A stretch of DNA of 64,000 nt from Ectothiorhodospira haloalkaliphila ATCC 51935 (GTDB lineage Bacteria > Pseudomonadota > Gammaproteobacteria > Ectothiorhodospirales > Ectothiorhodospiraceae), in assembly GCF_000633935.1 (NCBI RefSeq), contig NZ_KK214998.1:1350411-1414410 (forward strand), in the 5' to 3' direction. The notes beneath the pieces are model-generated. The model saw nothing but the letters and a program-made list of their open reading frames with translations. It was not told where the DNA came from and searched no databases. Positions 35,579-49,367 of the stretch are shown here, piece by piece. Within the stretch, counting starts at the first letter, position 1, and the number at the start of each line of letters is the position of its first letter. The translations under genes were made by a program, and so were the position numbers.

Positions 35579-36238
35579 TCACTGGGTCAGCGGGATGAAC
35601 GTCAGTTCCACGCGTCGGTTCTGGGCGCGCCCCTCTGGCGTGTGATTGTCCGCCACCGGACGATGCGGACCGAAGCCGATGGTGTCCAGCCGCACCGGTG
35701 ACACCCCCTGGCTCTGCAGATAGCGGGCCACGCTGCGGGCGCGACGCTCCGACAGGTCCATGTTGTACTCCACGCTACCGGTACTGTCGGTGTGGCCAGC
35801 CACTTCCAGGGCGGTCTGATCGAATTCCTGGGCCACCTTGGCCACCGAATTGAGCACATCGTAGAACTGGGACTTCACCTCGTCGCGGTTCACGTCGAAA
35901 GTAACGTTGCCCGGCATGTTCAACACCACATTGTCGCCCACCCGGGTCACGCTCACGCCCGTGCCATCCAGTTCGCGGCGCAGTTCCTGCTCCTGACGGT
36001 CCATGTAGTTGCCCACAGCGGCGCCGGCCAGGGCGCCGATACCGGCACCGATCATGGCCCGCTTGGTGCGGTCGCGACGGGTGGTGAGATTGCCTACCAG
36101 GGCGCCGGCAGCCGCGCCAATGGCCGCACCGGTGGTGGACGCACTGATTTTATCCTCACGGGTATAAGGATCGATGGTGGTACAGCCGGCGAGGCCCACC
36201 AAGGCCGCCACGGCGATGATCAGCAATGGATGACGCAT
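35579..36238 (-). CDS. OmpA-family outer-membrane lipoprotein (YiaD-like)
   Basis: A 219-residue protein. The lipobox is LVGLAGC with Cys at about residue 18, followed by a glycine-zipper segment (GAAIGAAAGALVG and GAGIGALAGAAVG). The C-terminal OmpA domain has GHTDSTGS and NMDLSERRARSVARYL for peptidoglycan binding. It should anchor the outer membrane to peptidoglycan. ATG 36238 gives a normal lipoprotein signal; an in-frame start at 36256 would add six residues. It is convergent with the carbonic anhydrase gene. Confidence 0.9.
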   Translation of the reverse strand: MRHPLLIIAVAALVGLAGCTTIDPYTREDKISASTTGAAIGAAAGALVGNLTTRRDRTKRAMIGAGIGALAGAAVGNYMDRQEQELRRELDGTGVSVTRVGDNVVLNMPGNVTFDVNRDEVKSQFYDVLNSVAKVAQEFDQTALEVAGHTDSTGSVEYNMDLSERRARSVARYLQSQGVSPVRLDTIGFGPHRPVADNHTPEGRAQNRRVELTFIPLTQ

Positions 36239-36295
36239 GAAAAACTCCCGCAACACTCAGTCAAGGGGCTGCCCGTCAAGGATAAGGACGCGCCC

Positions 36296-36317
36296 CGGTT
36301 ATATCGGTCGATAACCG
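36296..36317. promoter_or_regulatory. inverted repeat between the OmpA-family gene and aroE
   Basis: CGGTTAT and ATAACCG form a perfect 7-bp inverted repeat around ATCGGTCG. It lies about 60 bp upstream of the OmpA-family start and just past the aroE stop. It could be an operator for the former or a weak terminator for the latter. Confidence 0.4.
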
Positions 36318-36353
36318 CCTGGAAGCCAGGCTACCGCAGGCCTGATGAACCCA

Positions 36354-37172
36354 TCATGAACGGGGACGCAGGGCCTCCATGACCGGATCAGTCTGTGGAC
36401 GCTGGCCGCGCCAGATGGCAAACGCCTCCGCCGCCTGCTCCACCAGCATGCCCAGGCCATCCCGCGTCCAGGCCGCTCCCTGTGCATCACCCCAACGCAC
36501 GAATGCGGTGGGGGTGTCGCCATACATCATGTCATAACAACCGGCACCGGGGGCCAGCAGGCCGGCAGGCAGGGGAGGGGTTTCATCGGAAAGCCCGGCG
36601 GCCGTGCCATTGATGATCAGATCGTGGGATTCCCCGGCAAGCGCCTCCAGCCCGCTGCCGGACACCGGCCCCAGATCGGCAAAATCCCGAGCCAGATCCT
36701 GGGCCTTGGCGGCGGTGCGATTGGCGATGTGCAACCGTGCCGGGCCCTCGGCCAATAGCGGAGCCAGCACACCGCGCACTGCCCCGCCGGCCCCCAGCAA
36801 CAGGATACGGCTGCCGGCCAGAGGGGTGGGCTGGCGCTTCAGATCCGCCACCAGCCCAAGGCCATCGGTATTGTCCCCGTCGAGCCCGTCGGCGGTGACC
36901 GTGAGGGTGTTCACGGCACCGGCCCGCCGGGCCCGGTCGGTCAGGGTATCCGCCAGTTCGAAGGCCTCGTGCTTGAAGGGCACGGTGACACTGAAGCCTC
37001 GATACCCCGCATCCACCAGCCTGCGCACCGTGCCGGGAAAATCATCCTCCGGCGCCAGCACCGCCTCATAGACCATCTCCTGGCCCGTTTGCCGGGCAAA
37101 CAGGGTATGGATCTGCGGTGACTTGCTGTGGCCGATGGGGTGGCCGATGACGGCATAATGATCCATGGGCAT
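36354..37172 (-). CDS. aroE: shikimate dehydrogenase
   Basis: A 272-residue NADPH enzyme of aromatic amino acid synthesis. The substrate pocket is [17 protein letters not shown], the catalytic Lys is in [10 protein letters not shown], the Asp in [11 protein letters not shown], and the nucleotide motif is [12 protein letters not shown] followed by [10 protein letters not shown] (NADPH preference). It starts 6 bp after the hemB stop, so hemB and aroE are co-transcribed. Confidence 0.96.
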   Translation of the reverse strand: MPMDHYAVIGHPIGHSKSPQIHTLFARQTGQEMVYEAVLAPEDDFPGTVRRLVDAGYRGFSVTVPFKHEAFELADTLTDRARRAGAVNTLTVTADGLDGDNTDGLGLVADLKRQPTPLAGSRILLLGAGGAVRGVLAPLLAEGPARLHIANRTAAKAQDLARDFADLGPVSGSGLEALAGESHDLIINGTAAGLSDETPPLPAGLLAPGAGCYDMMYGDTPTAFVRWGDAQGAAWTRDGLGMLVEQAAEAFAIWRGQRPQTDPVMEALRPRS

Positions 37173-37178
37173 GGCGGA

Positions 37179-38183
<1,005 letters not shown>

Positions 38184-38352
38184 TCACTCCACGCCTTGAT
38201 GGGCTGTCTTGGGATGGATTCGAAAGGGGCTCAGGATAGCCGATTTGCCCCGACGGAGCACGGCGTGGCGTCATGCCGAAGTCGCGGCCCGGGCCGCTGC
38301 CACCGAGGGTGGTGGCTCCCATAGCGATGACAAACCGGATATCCTTGCGCCC

Positions 38353-39004
38353 ATGAATACACATCCCTTTGAATCCGTCATCGTCGACACCGGCGAGAAT
38401 CCGAAAACCTGCGTCATCTGGCTGCACGGCCTGGGGGCCGATGGCCATGACTTCGAGCCCATCGTGCCCGAGATGCAGTTGCCGCCCGGCAAGCCGGTCC
38501 GCTTCATCTTCCCCCATGCCCCGGTGCGGCGGGTGACCATCAACAATGGCATGCCCATGCGCGCCTGGTATGACTTTCGGGAACTGGCCCCGGGGGAGGG
38601 AGAGGATCACGGCCAGGTGGGGGAGGGGGTCGCCGCTGTTCAGACCCTGCTCGCCGAGGCCAGGCGTCATTACGACACGGTGCTGCTGGGGGGATTCTCC
38701 CAGGGGGGCGCCATGGCCCTGCTCACCGGCCTGGTGGAAGGGCCGGCCCCGGACGCGGTCTTCGGACTGTCCACCTATCTGCCCGATGCCGCCAAGGCGG
38801 GTCTGCAACTGTCCCCCCGGGCGGCCGGCCTGCCGATCTTCATGGGCCACGGCAGTTTCGATCCCGTGATCCCTCCGGATTTCGGCCGTCACACCAGCCA
38901 GGCCCTGCGCGCCATGGGGGTGACACTGCAGTGGCATGAATATCCCATGCCCCACAGTGTGTGCCCCGACGAGATCCGTGACCTGAGCCGGTGGATGGGG
39001 CCGC

Positions 39005-39018
<14 letters not shown>
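38353..39018 (+). CDS. phospholipase/carboxylesterase family alpha/beta hydrolase
   Basis: A 221-residue esterase. The oxyanion segment is VIWLHGLGADGHDF, the nucleophile is in LGGFSQGGAMAL, the Asp is in HGSFDPVIP and the His in YPMPHSVCPDE. It resembles bacterial acyl-protein-thioesterase-like carboxylesterases that hydrolyse short acyl esters. ATG 38353 fits the family start; an upstream in-frame codon at 38209 gives a poor extension. The end overlaps the convergent symporter-kinase gene by 14 bp. Confidence 0.9.
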
Positions 39019-41772
<2,754 letters not shown>

Positions 41773-41776
<4 letters not shown>

Positions 41777-42072
41777 GGCTCGCGTCCCGGATCGTAGGGT
41801 CGGTGGTCACCCGGTTCCTCATGGGAGGAGCGGGCCACGATCAGCACGACCAGAATGATCAAGGCCAGCCAGGCCCCATAGAGATAAACGAACAGCAGCG
41901 GGATGCCCAGGACAAACCCATCCGCATCAAAGACCACGAGCAAGGGCGGGAAGAACAGGGCGAGCCCCAGCATGAAGGCCGCCACGTAGCGCTCGCGGGC
42001 GCCACTGGGCGGGGCCATGCGCAGATTTCGCTTGCCGGCCGCCGTCTTTTCGGAGAGCGGCACACGGGCCAT
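41773..42072 (-). CDS. small membrane protein coupled to the symporter-kinase
   Basis: A 99-residue protein with two membrane segments (YVAAFMLGLALFFPPLLVVF and LFVYLYGAWLALIILVVLIV) and polar termini. It overlaps the kinase start by 4 bp and follows the exonuclease-fusion gene by 5 bp. Its position parallels CbrX upstream of CbrA in Pseudomonas and the small subunits of some symporters. An assembly or accessory role for the symporter domain is likely by context only. Confidence 0.75.
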
Positions 42073-42077
42073 GGCGA

Positions 42078-44219
42078 TCAGGCCCCCGCCGCCGAGCCGC
42101 TGCTGTTCTGGTGGGTGATGCTGCGCTCACGCTGGCGCAACTGGGCGGCCATGTTGGAGGAACGCATCACTTCGCCGAAGGTCTTGAAGCCCTGGGACTG
42201 CAGCCGTTCCACCAGGGTCACCAGCAGGTGGGCGGTGGCGATGGCATCCCCGAGTGCGGTATGTCGGCCGGTGATCTGTATCCCGTAGCGTTCGATCAGG
42301 GCATCCAGGGAGTGGTCCTCGTCTTCGTCCTCCACCATCACCGACAGCAGCAGGGTATCCAGCACCGGGTTGTGGAAGCTGACGCCGCAGCGCTTTTCCT
42401 TGAGGCTGATGAACTTCATGTCGAAGGCCGCATTGTGGGCCACCATCACGGCGTCGCCGACGAAGGTCTTGAACTGGGGCAGCACCTCGGTGACCGGGGG
42501 CTTGCCTGCCACCTGGTCGTCGGTGATGCCATGGAAGCGGATCGACGCGGGCGGGATGGGGCGGCCGGGGTGGATCAGGCGCTCGAAGGTCTCGCCACTG
42601 AGCACCCGGCCCTTGACCACGCGCACCCCGGCGATGGAGATGATCTCGTCCCCTCCCATGGGATCCAGGCCGGTCATTTCGCAGTCGAATACCACGAAGG
42701 TGAGTTCGTCCAGAGGTGTGGCGGCCAGCTCCGGGTCGCCCTCGTGTTCGCGCATCAGGCCGAAATCGTAAAACTCGGGCCTTGGCGGCAGACGGTCGCC
42801 CTCGGGCAGGAACTGGGGCCTCTTGGGCGCGATCATGGGCAGGCGCAGCAGGGACTCACCATTGCGGCCACATGACTGGCTCCATAACTCAATGCCATGG
42901 CGCTCCAGCACCTCGCGGATGGACTGGTGGGCCAGTTCCTCACCGCAGGAGGTGTCCAGCCAGTTTTCCAGGGCGCTGGACGGCACCGGCGGCCCTTGCC
43001 AGGAGAAATCCATATAGACACGCCGATCCCCCAGCAGGGTTTCCACATAGAACGTGCTGGCCCGGGAGAAACGCACCAGGTGGCGCAGCAGTCTCTCGAT
43101 CACCTGCACCAGGGAGAGGCTGTCCCCCTGGATCCACAGGGGTTGTCCCACCGTGACCAGCTTCACCTCGGGCAGATCCTCCAGACGCCGGGCCACACAG
43201 TTGACCAGGTCGGTGCTCAGGAGATCGGACATGGGATAGCGCCCCAGGGCGTGGCCGCGGAAAACGCTGGCCAGTTCGTCCACATGCCGACTCAGTTCCT
43301 CGCTCTCGGCGCGCAGCACATGATCGAACTGGCGGCGTTTTTCCTCGGGCATATCCGGATGGGCCTCGATGGTCTCTGCGGCCGCACGCAGATTGGCCAC
43401 CCCACCACGCAGATCCACGGTGAGGGCGCGACGCACCGCATCCACCTGGGTCATCATTTCCAGCTCGCTGGAGATGTCCACCAGGGTGATGAGATAGGCA
43501 CTGGTGTTGCCATCCGGATCCAGGATCAGTGACATGCGCCCCTGCAGCATGCGGGTGGCCGTGGCATCGGTGCACACGAAGGAGGCCGACAGGTCCTCGC
43601 CACTGCCTTCGGCTTCGCGGCGCCGCCACTCCAGTCGATCCAGGGTGTGCATCACCGGTGCCCTGGAAATCACCTGGAACAGGGGCCGCCCCAGACCCAC
43701 CGCCTCGGGGGTTTCCAGGATGGAAACGGCTGACTGGTTGTAGAGCAGCATCTGGTGATTGCGGTTGCATACCAGCACGCCCTCAGTGAGCCCCTGGAGG
43801 ATCACCTCGAGCCAGGTCTTCTGTTCGTTGATCTGCGCCGTGGCGGTGGCCATGGCACTGCGCACCTCGCGCCGGGAACTGCGCAGTGAAAGGGCAAGGG
43901 AACGTACCGACTCGGGCAGATCGCCCAGGGCATGATGGGGCGGACTGGTCACCTCGGTGTCGGCATTACGGGATTCCAGCAGCGCCCGCACGTCGCGGCT
44001 GATGCGCCGTGCGGGGCGGAACACCAGCCGACGCACCACGAACCAGACCAGGTACACGGGCACCGCAAACGCCAGCGCCCCCACCAGCGGGGGACCCAGC
44101 CACGCGCTCGGGAGCTGGCCCTGGCTGATGACCTCCCAGTTGAACACGGTCACCAGGGCTGCGTAGGCGAACCCCAGCAGACAGGCGAAGAGCAGGGCGA
44201 TGAGGGTGCGTTTATCCAC
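42078..44219 (-). CDS. membrane PAS/pseudo-histidine-kinase fused to a DEDDh 3'-5' exonuclease
   Basis: A 713-residue protein. Two N-terminal membrane segments (LIALLFACLLGFAYAALVTV and VGALAFAVPVYLVWFVV) are followed by a HAMP-like helix, a PAS domain (WLEVILQGLTEGVLVCNRNH) and a histidine-kinase-shaped region. In that region the helix DLRGGVANLRAAAETIEAH has no phospho-accepting His, and the ATPase part has lost its N and G motifs. Residues about 530-690 form a DnaQ-type exonuclease with all motifs: FDCEMTGLD, VAHNAAFDMKF and HTALGDAIATAH. Gene order couples it to the symporter-kinase and a lone receiver. The substrate nucleic acid or nucleotide is unknown. Confidence 0.85.
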   Translation of the reverse strand: MDKRTLIALLFACLLGFAYAALVTVFNWEVISQGQLPSAWLGPPLVGALAFAVPVYLVWFVVRRLVFRPARRISRDVRALLESRNADTEVTSPPHHALGDLPESVRSLALSLRSSRREVRSAMATATAQINEQKTWLEVILQGLTEGVLVCNRNHQMLLYNQSAVSILETPEAVGLGRPLFQVISRAPVMHTLDRLEWRRREAEGSGEDLSASFVCTDATATRMLQGRMSLILDPDGNTSAYLITLVDISSELEMMTQVDAVRRALTVDLRGGVANLRAAAETIEAHPDMPEEKRRQFDHVLRAESEELSRHVDELASVFRGHALGRYPMSDLLSTDLVNCVARRLEDLPEVKLVTVGQPLWIQGDSLSLVQVIERLLRHLVRFSRASTFYVETLLGDRRVYMDFSWQGPPVPSSALENWLDTSCGEELAHQSIREVLERHGIELWSQSCGRNGESLLRLPMIAPKRPQFLPEGDRLPPRPEFYDFGLMREHEGDPELAATPLDELTFVVFDCEMTGLDPMGGDEIISIAGVRVVKGRVLSGETFERLIHPGRPIPPASIRFHGITDDQVAGKPPVTEVLPQFKTFVGDAVMVAHNAAFDMKFISLKEKRCGVSFHNPVLDTLLLSVMVEDEDEDHSLDALIERYGIQITGRHTALGDAIATAHLLVTLVERLQSQGFKTFGEVMRSSNMAAQLRQRERSITHQNSSGSAAGA

Positions 44220-44271
44220 GGAGTCGATGGCCTGGCTGCTGGCTGGGATACAGGTCGGTCAAGGGCCCGGA

Positions 44272-44652
44272 TCAGGCGCCATCATCCGGCATGTAGTCAC
44301 GCACGCGAGCCACGACCTCGCGGGTGGAAAAGGGCTTGGTGATGTAGTCATCCGCCCCCATGGCCAATCCCTTTTCCTGCTCGATCTGCCGCCCCTTGGC
44401 GGTGAGCATCAGGATGCGCACATTCTTCCAGTCCGGATTGGCGCGGATCGTCTGACAGACATCATAGCCATCCCGCTTGGGCAACATGACATCCAGCAGG
44501 ATCACATGGGGTGGTCGTTCGCGCACGGCTTCCAGGGCGCTCTCGCCATCACGGGCGACGCGCACGTCGAAACCTGCCTCTTTCATCAAAAATTCCAGTG
44601 AGAGGACGATATTGGGCTCATCATCCACCACCAGTACGGATTGGGGTGCCAT
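44272..44652 (-). CDS. single-domain response regulator
   Basis: A 126-residue CheY-like receiver with no output domain. The acidic pocket is SVLVVDDEPN, the phospho-acceptor Asp is in ILLDVMLPKRDGYD (about Asp55), the Thr is in MLTAKG and the Lys in DYITKPF. It is the first gene of the unit that continues into the pseudo-kinase/exonuclease (52-bp gap), small membrane protein and symporter-kinase. It is the likely phosphorylation partner of the kinase. AGGAGGAGA lies just before ATG 44652. Confidence 0.9.
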   Translation of the reverse strand: MAPQSVLVVDDEPNIVLSLEFLMKEAGFDVRVARDGESALEAVRERPPHVILLDVMLPKRDGYDVCQTIRANPDWKNVRILMLTAKGRQIEQEKGLAMGADDYITKPFSTREVVARVRDYMPDDGA

Positions 44653-44916
44653 CTCCTCCTCCTTATATCCTCACCATGCCGTGCGTCTCGATCTTGCCCG
44701 CCGCCACTAGAGGGCGGCGTGGTGGCGGCCATTCAAGGGCCGCTGGGTGGACGAATCGGCTTGCTTTGGTGTCTTGTCTTGCGGTGTGCAGAACTGAACC
44801 CGATGGTCTATTAACCTCTGGCTATAAGGTCAAAATAGCACAGCCGGAAGGGGGCGTCATGACGGGAACGCGCCCGTACGCACATTTTATAGAGCCCCCT
44901 TACACAACCGGAGCGC
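44653..44916. promoter_or_regulatory. spacer between argH and the response regulator unit
   Basis: These 264 bp should contain the end of the argH transcript and the promoter for the receiver unit, both reading on the minus strand. I see GC-rich inverted sequence (GCCGCCACTAGAGGGCGGC near 44698-44716), but no classic terminator and no clear promoter. No gene is recognised. Confidence 0.35.
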
Positions 44917-46317
44917 TCAGCTTCCGCAGTCCAGACGGGTTCGCGCTTCCCGGATACGCTCGCGAACCTGGACTGGCGCGGTGCCACCATGCAGGTTGCG
45001 GGCAGCCACCGACCCCTGCAGGGTCAGCACCTTGAACACATCATCCTGAATCACGGATGAAAACCGTTGCAACTCCTGCAGATCCATCTGGGACAGGTCA
45101 CGACCTGTTTCCACCCCCAGGCGTACCGCGCGGCCCACCACTTCGTGAGCATCACGAAAGGCCATCCCCTTGCTCACCAAGTAATCGGCCAGGTCGGTGG
45201 CGGTGGCAAAGCCACTCCGGGCAGCGGCCTCCATGGCCTCGGCGCGTACCTGAACATGGGGCATCATGTCGGCAAAGGCGCGCAGGCTCCCTGCCAGGGT
45301 GTCCACGGTGTCGAACAGGGGCTCCTTGTCCTCTTGATTGTCCTTGTTGTAGGCCAGCGGCTGAGCCTTCATCAGGGTGAGCATGGCAATGAGGTTGCCG
45401 TTCACCCGGCCCGTCTTGCCCCGCACCAGTTCCGGCACATCCGGGTTCTTCTTCTGGGGCATGATGGACGACCCGGTGCAGAAGCGATCAGGCAGGTCCA
45501 CGAACCCGAACTGGGCGCTGGCCCAGAGGATGAGTTCCTCGGAGAAGCGCGACAGGTGGGTCATGATCAGCGCGCCAGCGGCGCAGAACTCGATGGCGAA
45601 GTCCCGATCGCTGACCGCATCCAGGGAGTTGTCGGACACCCCCTCAAAGCCCAGCAGTTCCGCAGTGTAATGCCGATCCAGTGGGTAGGGGGTGCCGGCC
45701 AGGGCGGCCGAGCCGAGGGGCATGACGTTCACCCTGCGCCGGCAGTCCAGCAGCCGGGCGTGATCCCGCTCCAGCATCTCGAACCAGGCCATCATGTGAT
45801 GACCAAAGGTCACCGGCTGGGCGGTCTGCAGATGGGTGAAACCGGGCATGACGGTCTCGGCCTCGCGCTCGGCCAGATCCAGCAGGCCTTGCTGCAGGCG
45901 GCGGATCTCCGCCAGGATGCCGTCGATGGCCTCGCGCAGGTACAGACGGATGTCGGTGGCCACCTGATCGTTGCGGGAGCGCCCGGTATGAAGCTTCTTG
46001 CCCACGTCGCCAATGCGCTCGATCAGCCGGGCCTCCACGTTCATGTGGACATCCTCCAGGCTCACCGACCACTGAAAATCGCCGGCTTCGATCTGCGCCA
46101 GGATCTCTCCCAGGCCCTGCTGGATCTGCTCGCATTCACCATCGCTGAGCACGCCCACCCGGGCGAGCATGCGCGCATGGGCACAGGAGCCTTCGATGTC
46201 GTGTCGGTACAGGCGCTGATCAAAGCCCACCGAGGCGGTGAAGGCCTCCACGAATTGATCGGTGGGTTCGGAAAAACGTCCGCCCCAGAGTTTGTCTTGT
46301 GCTGGCTTTTCGCTCAT
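44917..46317 (-). CDS. argH: argininosuccinate lyase
   Basis: A 466-residue enzyme cleaving argininosuccinate to arginine and fumarate. The family signature [12 protein letters not shown] with its catalytic Ser is intact, as are [20 protein letters not shown] at the start and [13 protein letters not shown]. It is divergent from the LytS-type kinase gene, the order found in Pseudomonas (argH next to algZ-algR). Confidence 0.97.
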   Translation of the reverse strand: MSEKPAQDKLWGGRFSEPTDQFVEAFTASVGFDQRLYRHDIEGSCAHARMLARVGVLSDGECEQIQQGLGEILAQIEAGDFQWSVSLEDVHMNVEARLIERIGDVGKKLHTGRSRNDQVATDIRLYLREAIDGILAEIRRLQQGLLDLAEREAETVMPGFTHLQTAQPVTFGHHMMAWFEMLERDHARLLDCRRRVNVMPLGSAALAGTPYPLDRHYTAELLGFEGVSDNSLDAVSDRDFAIEFCAAGALIMTHLSRFSEELILWASAQFGFVDLPDRFCTGSSIMPQKKNPDVPELVRGKTGRVNGNLIAMLTLMKAQPLAYNKDNQEDKEPLFDTVDTLAGSLRAFADMMPHVQVRAEAMEAAARSGFATATDLADYLVSKGMAFRDAHEVVGRAVRLGVETGRDLSQMDLQELQRFSSVIQDDVFKVLTLQGSVAARNLHGGTAPVQVRERIREARTRLDCGS

Positions 46318-46387
46318 GGGTCATGCATGCCTTATGTTCATTGGCGCGGAGTATATCATTGGGATAACGTACCCTGGAGGATGGCCC

Positions 46388-46411
46388 ATGCAACAGACCT
46401 TCACCCCATGA
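46388..46411 (+). CDS. possible seven-codon leader peptide coupled to the LytS-type kinase gene
   Basis: GGAGG at 46376-46380 sits 7 nt before ATG 46388. This opens a seven-codon frame (MQQTFTP) whose TGA overlaps the kinase start as ATGA (46408-46411). The kinase start itself has no ribosome binding site, so this mini-frame may deliver ribosomes to it. Too short for any sequence-based support; the proposal rests on spacing alone. Confidence 0.35.
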   Translation: MQQTFTP

Positions 46412-47481
46412 CAATCATCCCGAGACACACACGAAACGGAAGCACTGCAAGCAGCCATCGCGCCTTCCTGCCGGATTTCTGCGAAAGCCGCACGGTCTTC
46501 GTGGTGGTACTCATGGCACAGCTGCTGGCCTTCATCCTGGCCCTGGCATCGGAGCCACGACCCCAGGGATTCTGGGTCAACCTGGCGTTGACATCGCTGT
46601 TTGTGCAGTGGGTGGCCCTGGGCACGGTGTTCACCCTATGCCTGAATCGGCGCTGGCTGCGGCGCCTGCGTCCCTTGAACGCTGCGGTGGCCGCCTGGCT
46701 GATCATGCTGGCAGTCACCCTGGTGTTGTCCGTCATCGCCCTGCAGCTGTCACATCATCTGGGATGGTACACCCTGGGTTCGGGCTTCCCGGTGGATGAA
46801 TTCCTCATGCGCACACTGGCCGTGAGCGCCATCGTCTGCGCCGTGGCGCTGCGCTATCTGTATGTGCAGAAGCAGTGGCAAGAGAACGTGGAGGCCGAGG
46901 CCCGCTCCCGGGTGCAGGCCCTGCAGGCCCGCATTCGCCCGCATTTTCTGTTCAACAGCATGAACACCATCGCCAATCTCACCCGCAGCCAGCCGGAGCA
47001 GGCGGAATCCACCGTGATGGACCTGGCCGACCTGTTCCGCGCCACCCTGTCCACCAAGGACAGCGTCACCCTTGACGAGGAGGTGGGTCTGACACAACGC
47101 TATCTGCGGATCGAGGCCCTGCGACTGGGGGATCGCCTGCGGGTGAGCTGGCGCATTGATGACTCGGTGCCCATGGATTACCCCATTCCCAGTCTGACGC
47201 TGCAACCCCTGGTGGAAAATTCCATTTACCATGGTATCGAACCCCTGACCGAGGGCGGCACGGTGACCGTGGAGATACGACTGCGGGATCATTATCTGCA
47301 TATCATGGTGGAAAACCCGTTACCGCCGGAAAAGGAACGCAATCAAAGGCCCGGCAACCGTTTCGCGCAGGAAAGCATCCGCCAGCGACTGGCGCTGGCC
47401 TATCGGGGCGAAGCGCGCATGGAGACGACCCAGGGTCAGGAACGCTATCGTGTGGATATCTCGCTGCCCAGGAGGAAGTGA
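46408..47481 (+). CDS. algZ: LytS/AlgZ-type sensor histidine kinase
   Basis: A 357-residue protein with four membrane segments (about 28-48, 58-78, 92-116 and 134-152) and a His_kinase domain of the LytS/YehU type. The phospho-acceptor is His179 in RIRPHFLFNSMNTIANL; the ATP-binding part has LQPLVENSIYHGI. ATG 46408 is preferred; an in-frame ATG at 46381 has GGAGG immediately adjacent, too close to work. It lies directly before an AlgR-type regulator (1-bp overlap). In Pseudomonas AlgZ/AlgR controls alginate and motility; the target here is unknown. Confidence 0.85.
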   Translation: MTIIPRHTRNGSTASSHRAFLPDFCESRTVFVVVLMAQLLAFILALASEPRPQGFWVNLALTSLFVQWVALGTVFTLCLNRRWLRRLRPLNAAVAAWLIMLAVTLVLSVIALQLSHHLGWYTLGSGFPVDEFLMRTLAVSAIVCAVALRYLYVQKQWQENVEAEARSRVQALQARIRPHFLFNSMNTIANLTRSQPEQAESTVMDLADLFRATLSTKDSVTLDEEVGLTQRYLRIEALRLGDRLRVSWRIDDSVPMDYPIPSLTLQPLVENSIYHGIEPLTEGGTVTVEIRLRDHYLHIMVENPLPPEKERNQRPGNRFAQESIRQRLALAYRGEARMETTQGQERYRVDISLPRRK

Positions 47482-48215
47482 TGAAGGTGCTGATCGTGGA
47501 TGACGAGCAACCGGCCCGTGAGCGGCTGGCCTCTCTGCTGGAGCGGATGCCGGATTACGAGGTGGTGGCCAATGCGTCCAATGGCCTGCAGGCGGTAAGG
47601 CTGGCCCAGCAACTGGAACCGGACATCGTCCTGCTGGACATCCGCATGCCGGGCATGGACGGCCTGGAAGCTGCCAGCCACATCGCCGAGATGGAGACTC
47701 CGCCCGCCGTCATCTTCATCACTGCCTACGAGGGTCACGCCATTGAGGCCTTCGAGACCCACGCGGTGGGTTACCTGCTCAAGCCCGTGCGTCAGGAGCG
47801 CCTGCAGGAGGCCCTGGAGCAGGCCGGCCGGCCCAACCGGGCGCAACTGGGACACCTTCAGGATTCCACCCACCAGAGTCGCACCCGCAGCCACATCTGC
47901 GCCCGGGTGCGCGGCAACCTGGAACTTATCCCCGTGGAAAGCGTGCATTATTTCCAGGCGGATCAGAAATATGTCACCGTGCGCCACGACGAGGGCGAGG
48001 TGCTGATCGAAGAGCCCCTCAAGGCCCTGGAAGAGGAGTTTGGCGAAGACTTCCTGCGCATCCACCGCAATGCCCTGGTGGCAAAGAGCCGGTTCTGCGG
48101 CATGGAAAAGAACAACCAGGGTGGCTTCGAGGTGGTACTCAAGGACTCGGGCGAGCGCCTGGAGGTCAGTCGACGGCACGTGGCCGAGGTGCGCCGTTTC
48201 CTGAAGACCCTATAA
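47481..48215 (+). CDS. algR: LytTR-family response regulator, AlgR type
   Basis: A 244-residue regulator. The receiver domain has VLIVDDEQPARERL, phospho-acceptor Asp53 in LLDIRMPGMDG, and the Lys in GYLLKPV. A LytTR DNA-binding domain follows (CARVRGNLELIPVESVHYFQ, FLRIHRNALVAK, LEVSRRHVAEVRRFL). GGAGG is 5 nt before ATG 47481, and the stop/start overlap (TGATG) couples it to the kinase. hemC follows after 183 bp. Confidence 0.92.
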   Translation: MKVLIVDDEQPARERLASLLERMPDYEVVANASNGLQAVRLAQQLEPDIVLLDIRMPGMDGLEAASHIAEMETPPAVIFITAYEGHAIEAFETHAVGYLLKPVRQERLQEALEQAGRPNRAQLGHLQDSTHQSRTRSHICARVRGNLELIPVESVHYFQADQKYVTVRHDEGEVLIEEPLKALEEEFGEDFLRIHRNALVAKSRFCGMEKNNQGGFEVVLKDSGERLEVSRRHVAEVRRFLKTL

Positions 48216-48299
48216 CGCCTTTTTTGGAATTTTGAACGACGATCGAGGCCTGGAAGATCCAATGACCGGGCCTGGGTCAAGTAAAGTTGACAGAGACCG

Positions 48300-48326
48300 G
48301 TCTGCCCCGTGTGTTGAAAGGCAGAC
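48300..48326. promoter_or_regulatory. inverted repeat upstream of hemC
   Basis: GTCTGCC (48300-48306) and GGCAGAC (48320-48326) are perfect complements 13 nt apart, about 75 bp before the hemC start. A TTGACA lies just upstream (48286-48291), but no matching -10 was found. It may be an operator or leader hairpin for the hemCDXY operon. Confidence 0.35.
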
Positions 48327-48398
48327 ATAATGTATGGTTGCGTTGTACGATACCGCAAACCTTCAACACGGCCAGATTACGCGAGCTTCTACCCGCCC

Positions 48399-49367
48399 AT
48401 GCCCAAGACTGAACTCAAGATCGCCACCCGGAAAAGCCCTCTCGCCCTGTGGCAGGCCGAAGAGGTGTCCCGCCGGGTCAGAGCCCTGTTCCCGGATGTG
48501 CAGGTCACACTGGTGAAGATGTCCACCCAGGGTGATCGCATCCTGGATACCCCGCTGGCCAAGGTGGGCGGCAAGGGCCTGTTCGTGAAGGAACTGGAAA
48601 CAGGGCTGCTGGAAGGGGACGCGGACATCGCCGTGCACTCCCTCAAGGATGTACCCATGGAGTTGCCCGAGGGCCTGGAACTGCCCGTGATCCTGGATCG
48701 CGAAGACCCCCACGATGCCTTCGTCTCGAATCATTACACCTCTCTTGAGGAACTCCCCGAAGGGGCTCGCGTAGGCACCTCCAGCCTGCGGCGGCAAAGC
48801 CAGTTGCGGGCGCGGTTCCCCAGCTTCCAGGTGCTGGATCTGCGCGGCAACGTGAACACGCGCCTGGCAAAACTGGACAACGACGAATACGACGCCATCC
48901 TGCTGGCCTCGGCCGGACTCAAGCGTCTGGGATTCGGTGAGCGTATCACCCGGGTACTCAGCGCGGAGGAGAGCCTGCCGGCCATCGGTCAGGGTGCCAT
49001 CGGCATCGAATGCCGCTGCAATGACCCGGATGTGATGGAACTGATCGGGCCCCTCAATGACCCGGACACCAACGTGAGGGTCACGGCCGAGCGGGCCTTC
49101 AACCATCGCCTCAACGGGGGTTGTCAGGTGCCCATCGGCGGCTACGCGGAATTGCGCGACGACGGGACTTTGCACATGCGTGGCCTGGTGGGTGAACCTG
49201 ATGGCTCGCTGGTCTACCGGGCCAGCCTGGATGGTCCACGCGAGAAGGCCCACGAACTGGGTGTGGCCCTGGCGGAGCAGCTGCTGCGCGAAGGAGCCGA
49301 CCGGATCCTCAAGGATCTGGGCCTGAACCCCGCCGAACTACCCAAAAGTCAAAACCCGATGTCATGA
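48399..49367 (+). CDS. hemC: hydroxymethylbilane synthase (porphobilinogen deaminase)
   Basis: A 322-residue enzyme polymerising four porphobilinogens. The dipyrromethane cofactor Cys is in [15 protein letters not shown] (about Cys242). The substrate contacts [26 protein letters not shown] and [11 protein letters not shown] are intact. ATG 48399 matches the family start; the frame continues upstream to 48330 without support. It is the first gene of hemC-hemD-hemX-hemY. Confidence 0.97.
   Translation: MPKTELKIATRKSPLALWQAEEVSRRVRALFPDVQVTLVKMSTQGDRILDTPLAKVGGKGLFVKELETGLLEGDADIAVHSLKDVPMELPEGLELPVILDREDPHDAFVSNHYTSLEELPEGARVGTSSLRRQSQLRARFPSFQVLDLRGNVNTRLAKLDNDEYDAILLASAGLKRLGFGERITRVLSAEESLPAIGQGAIGIECRCNDPDVMELIGPLNDPDTNVRVTAERAFNHRLNGGCQVPIGGYAELRDDGTLHMRGLVGEPDGSLVYRASLDGPREKAHELGVALAEQLLREGADRILKDLGLNPAELPKSQNPMS

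Noticed and set aside
45067-46407. Upstream in-frame extension of the LytS-type kinase across argH
   Set aside because: This part is antisense to a complete argininosuccinate lyase. The kinase family starts just before its first membrane helix near 46408.
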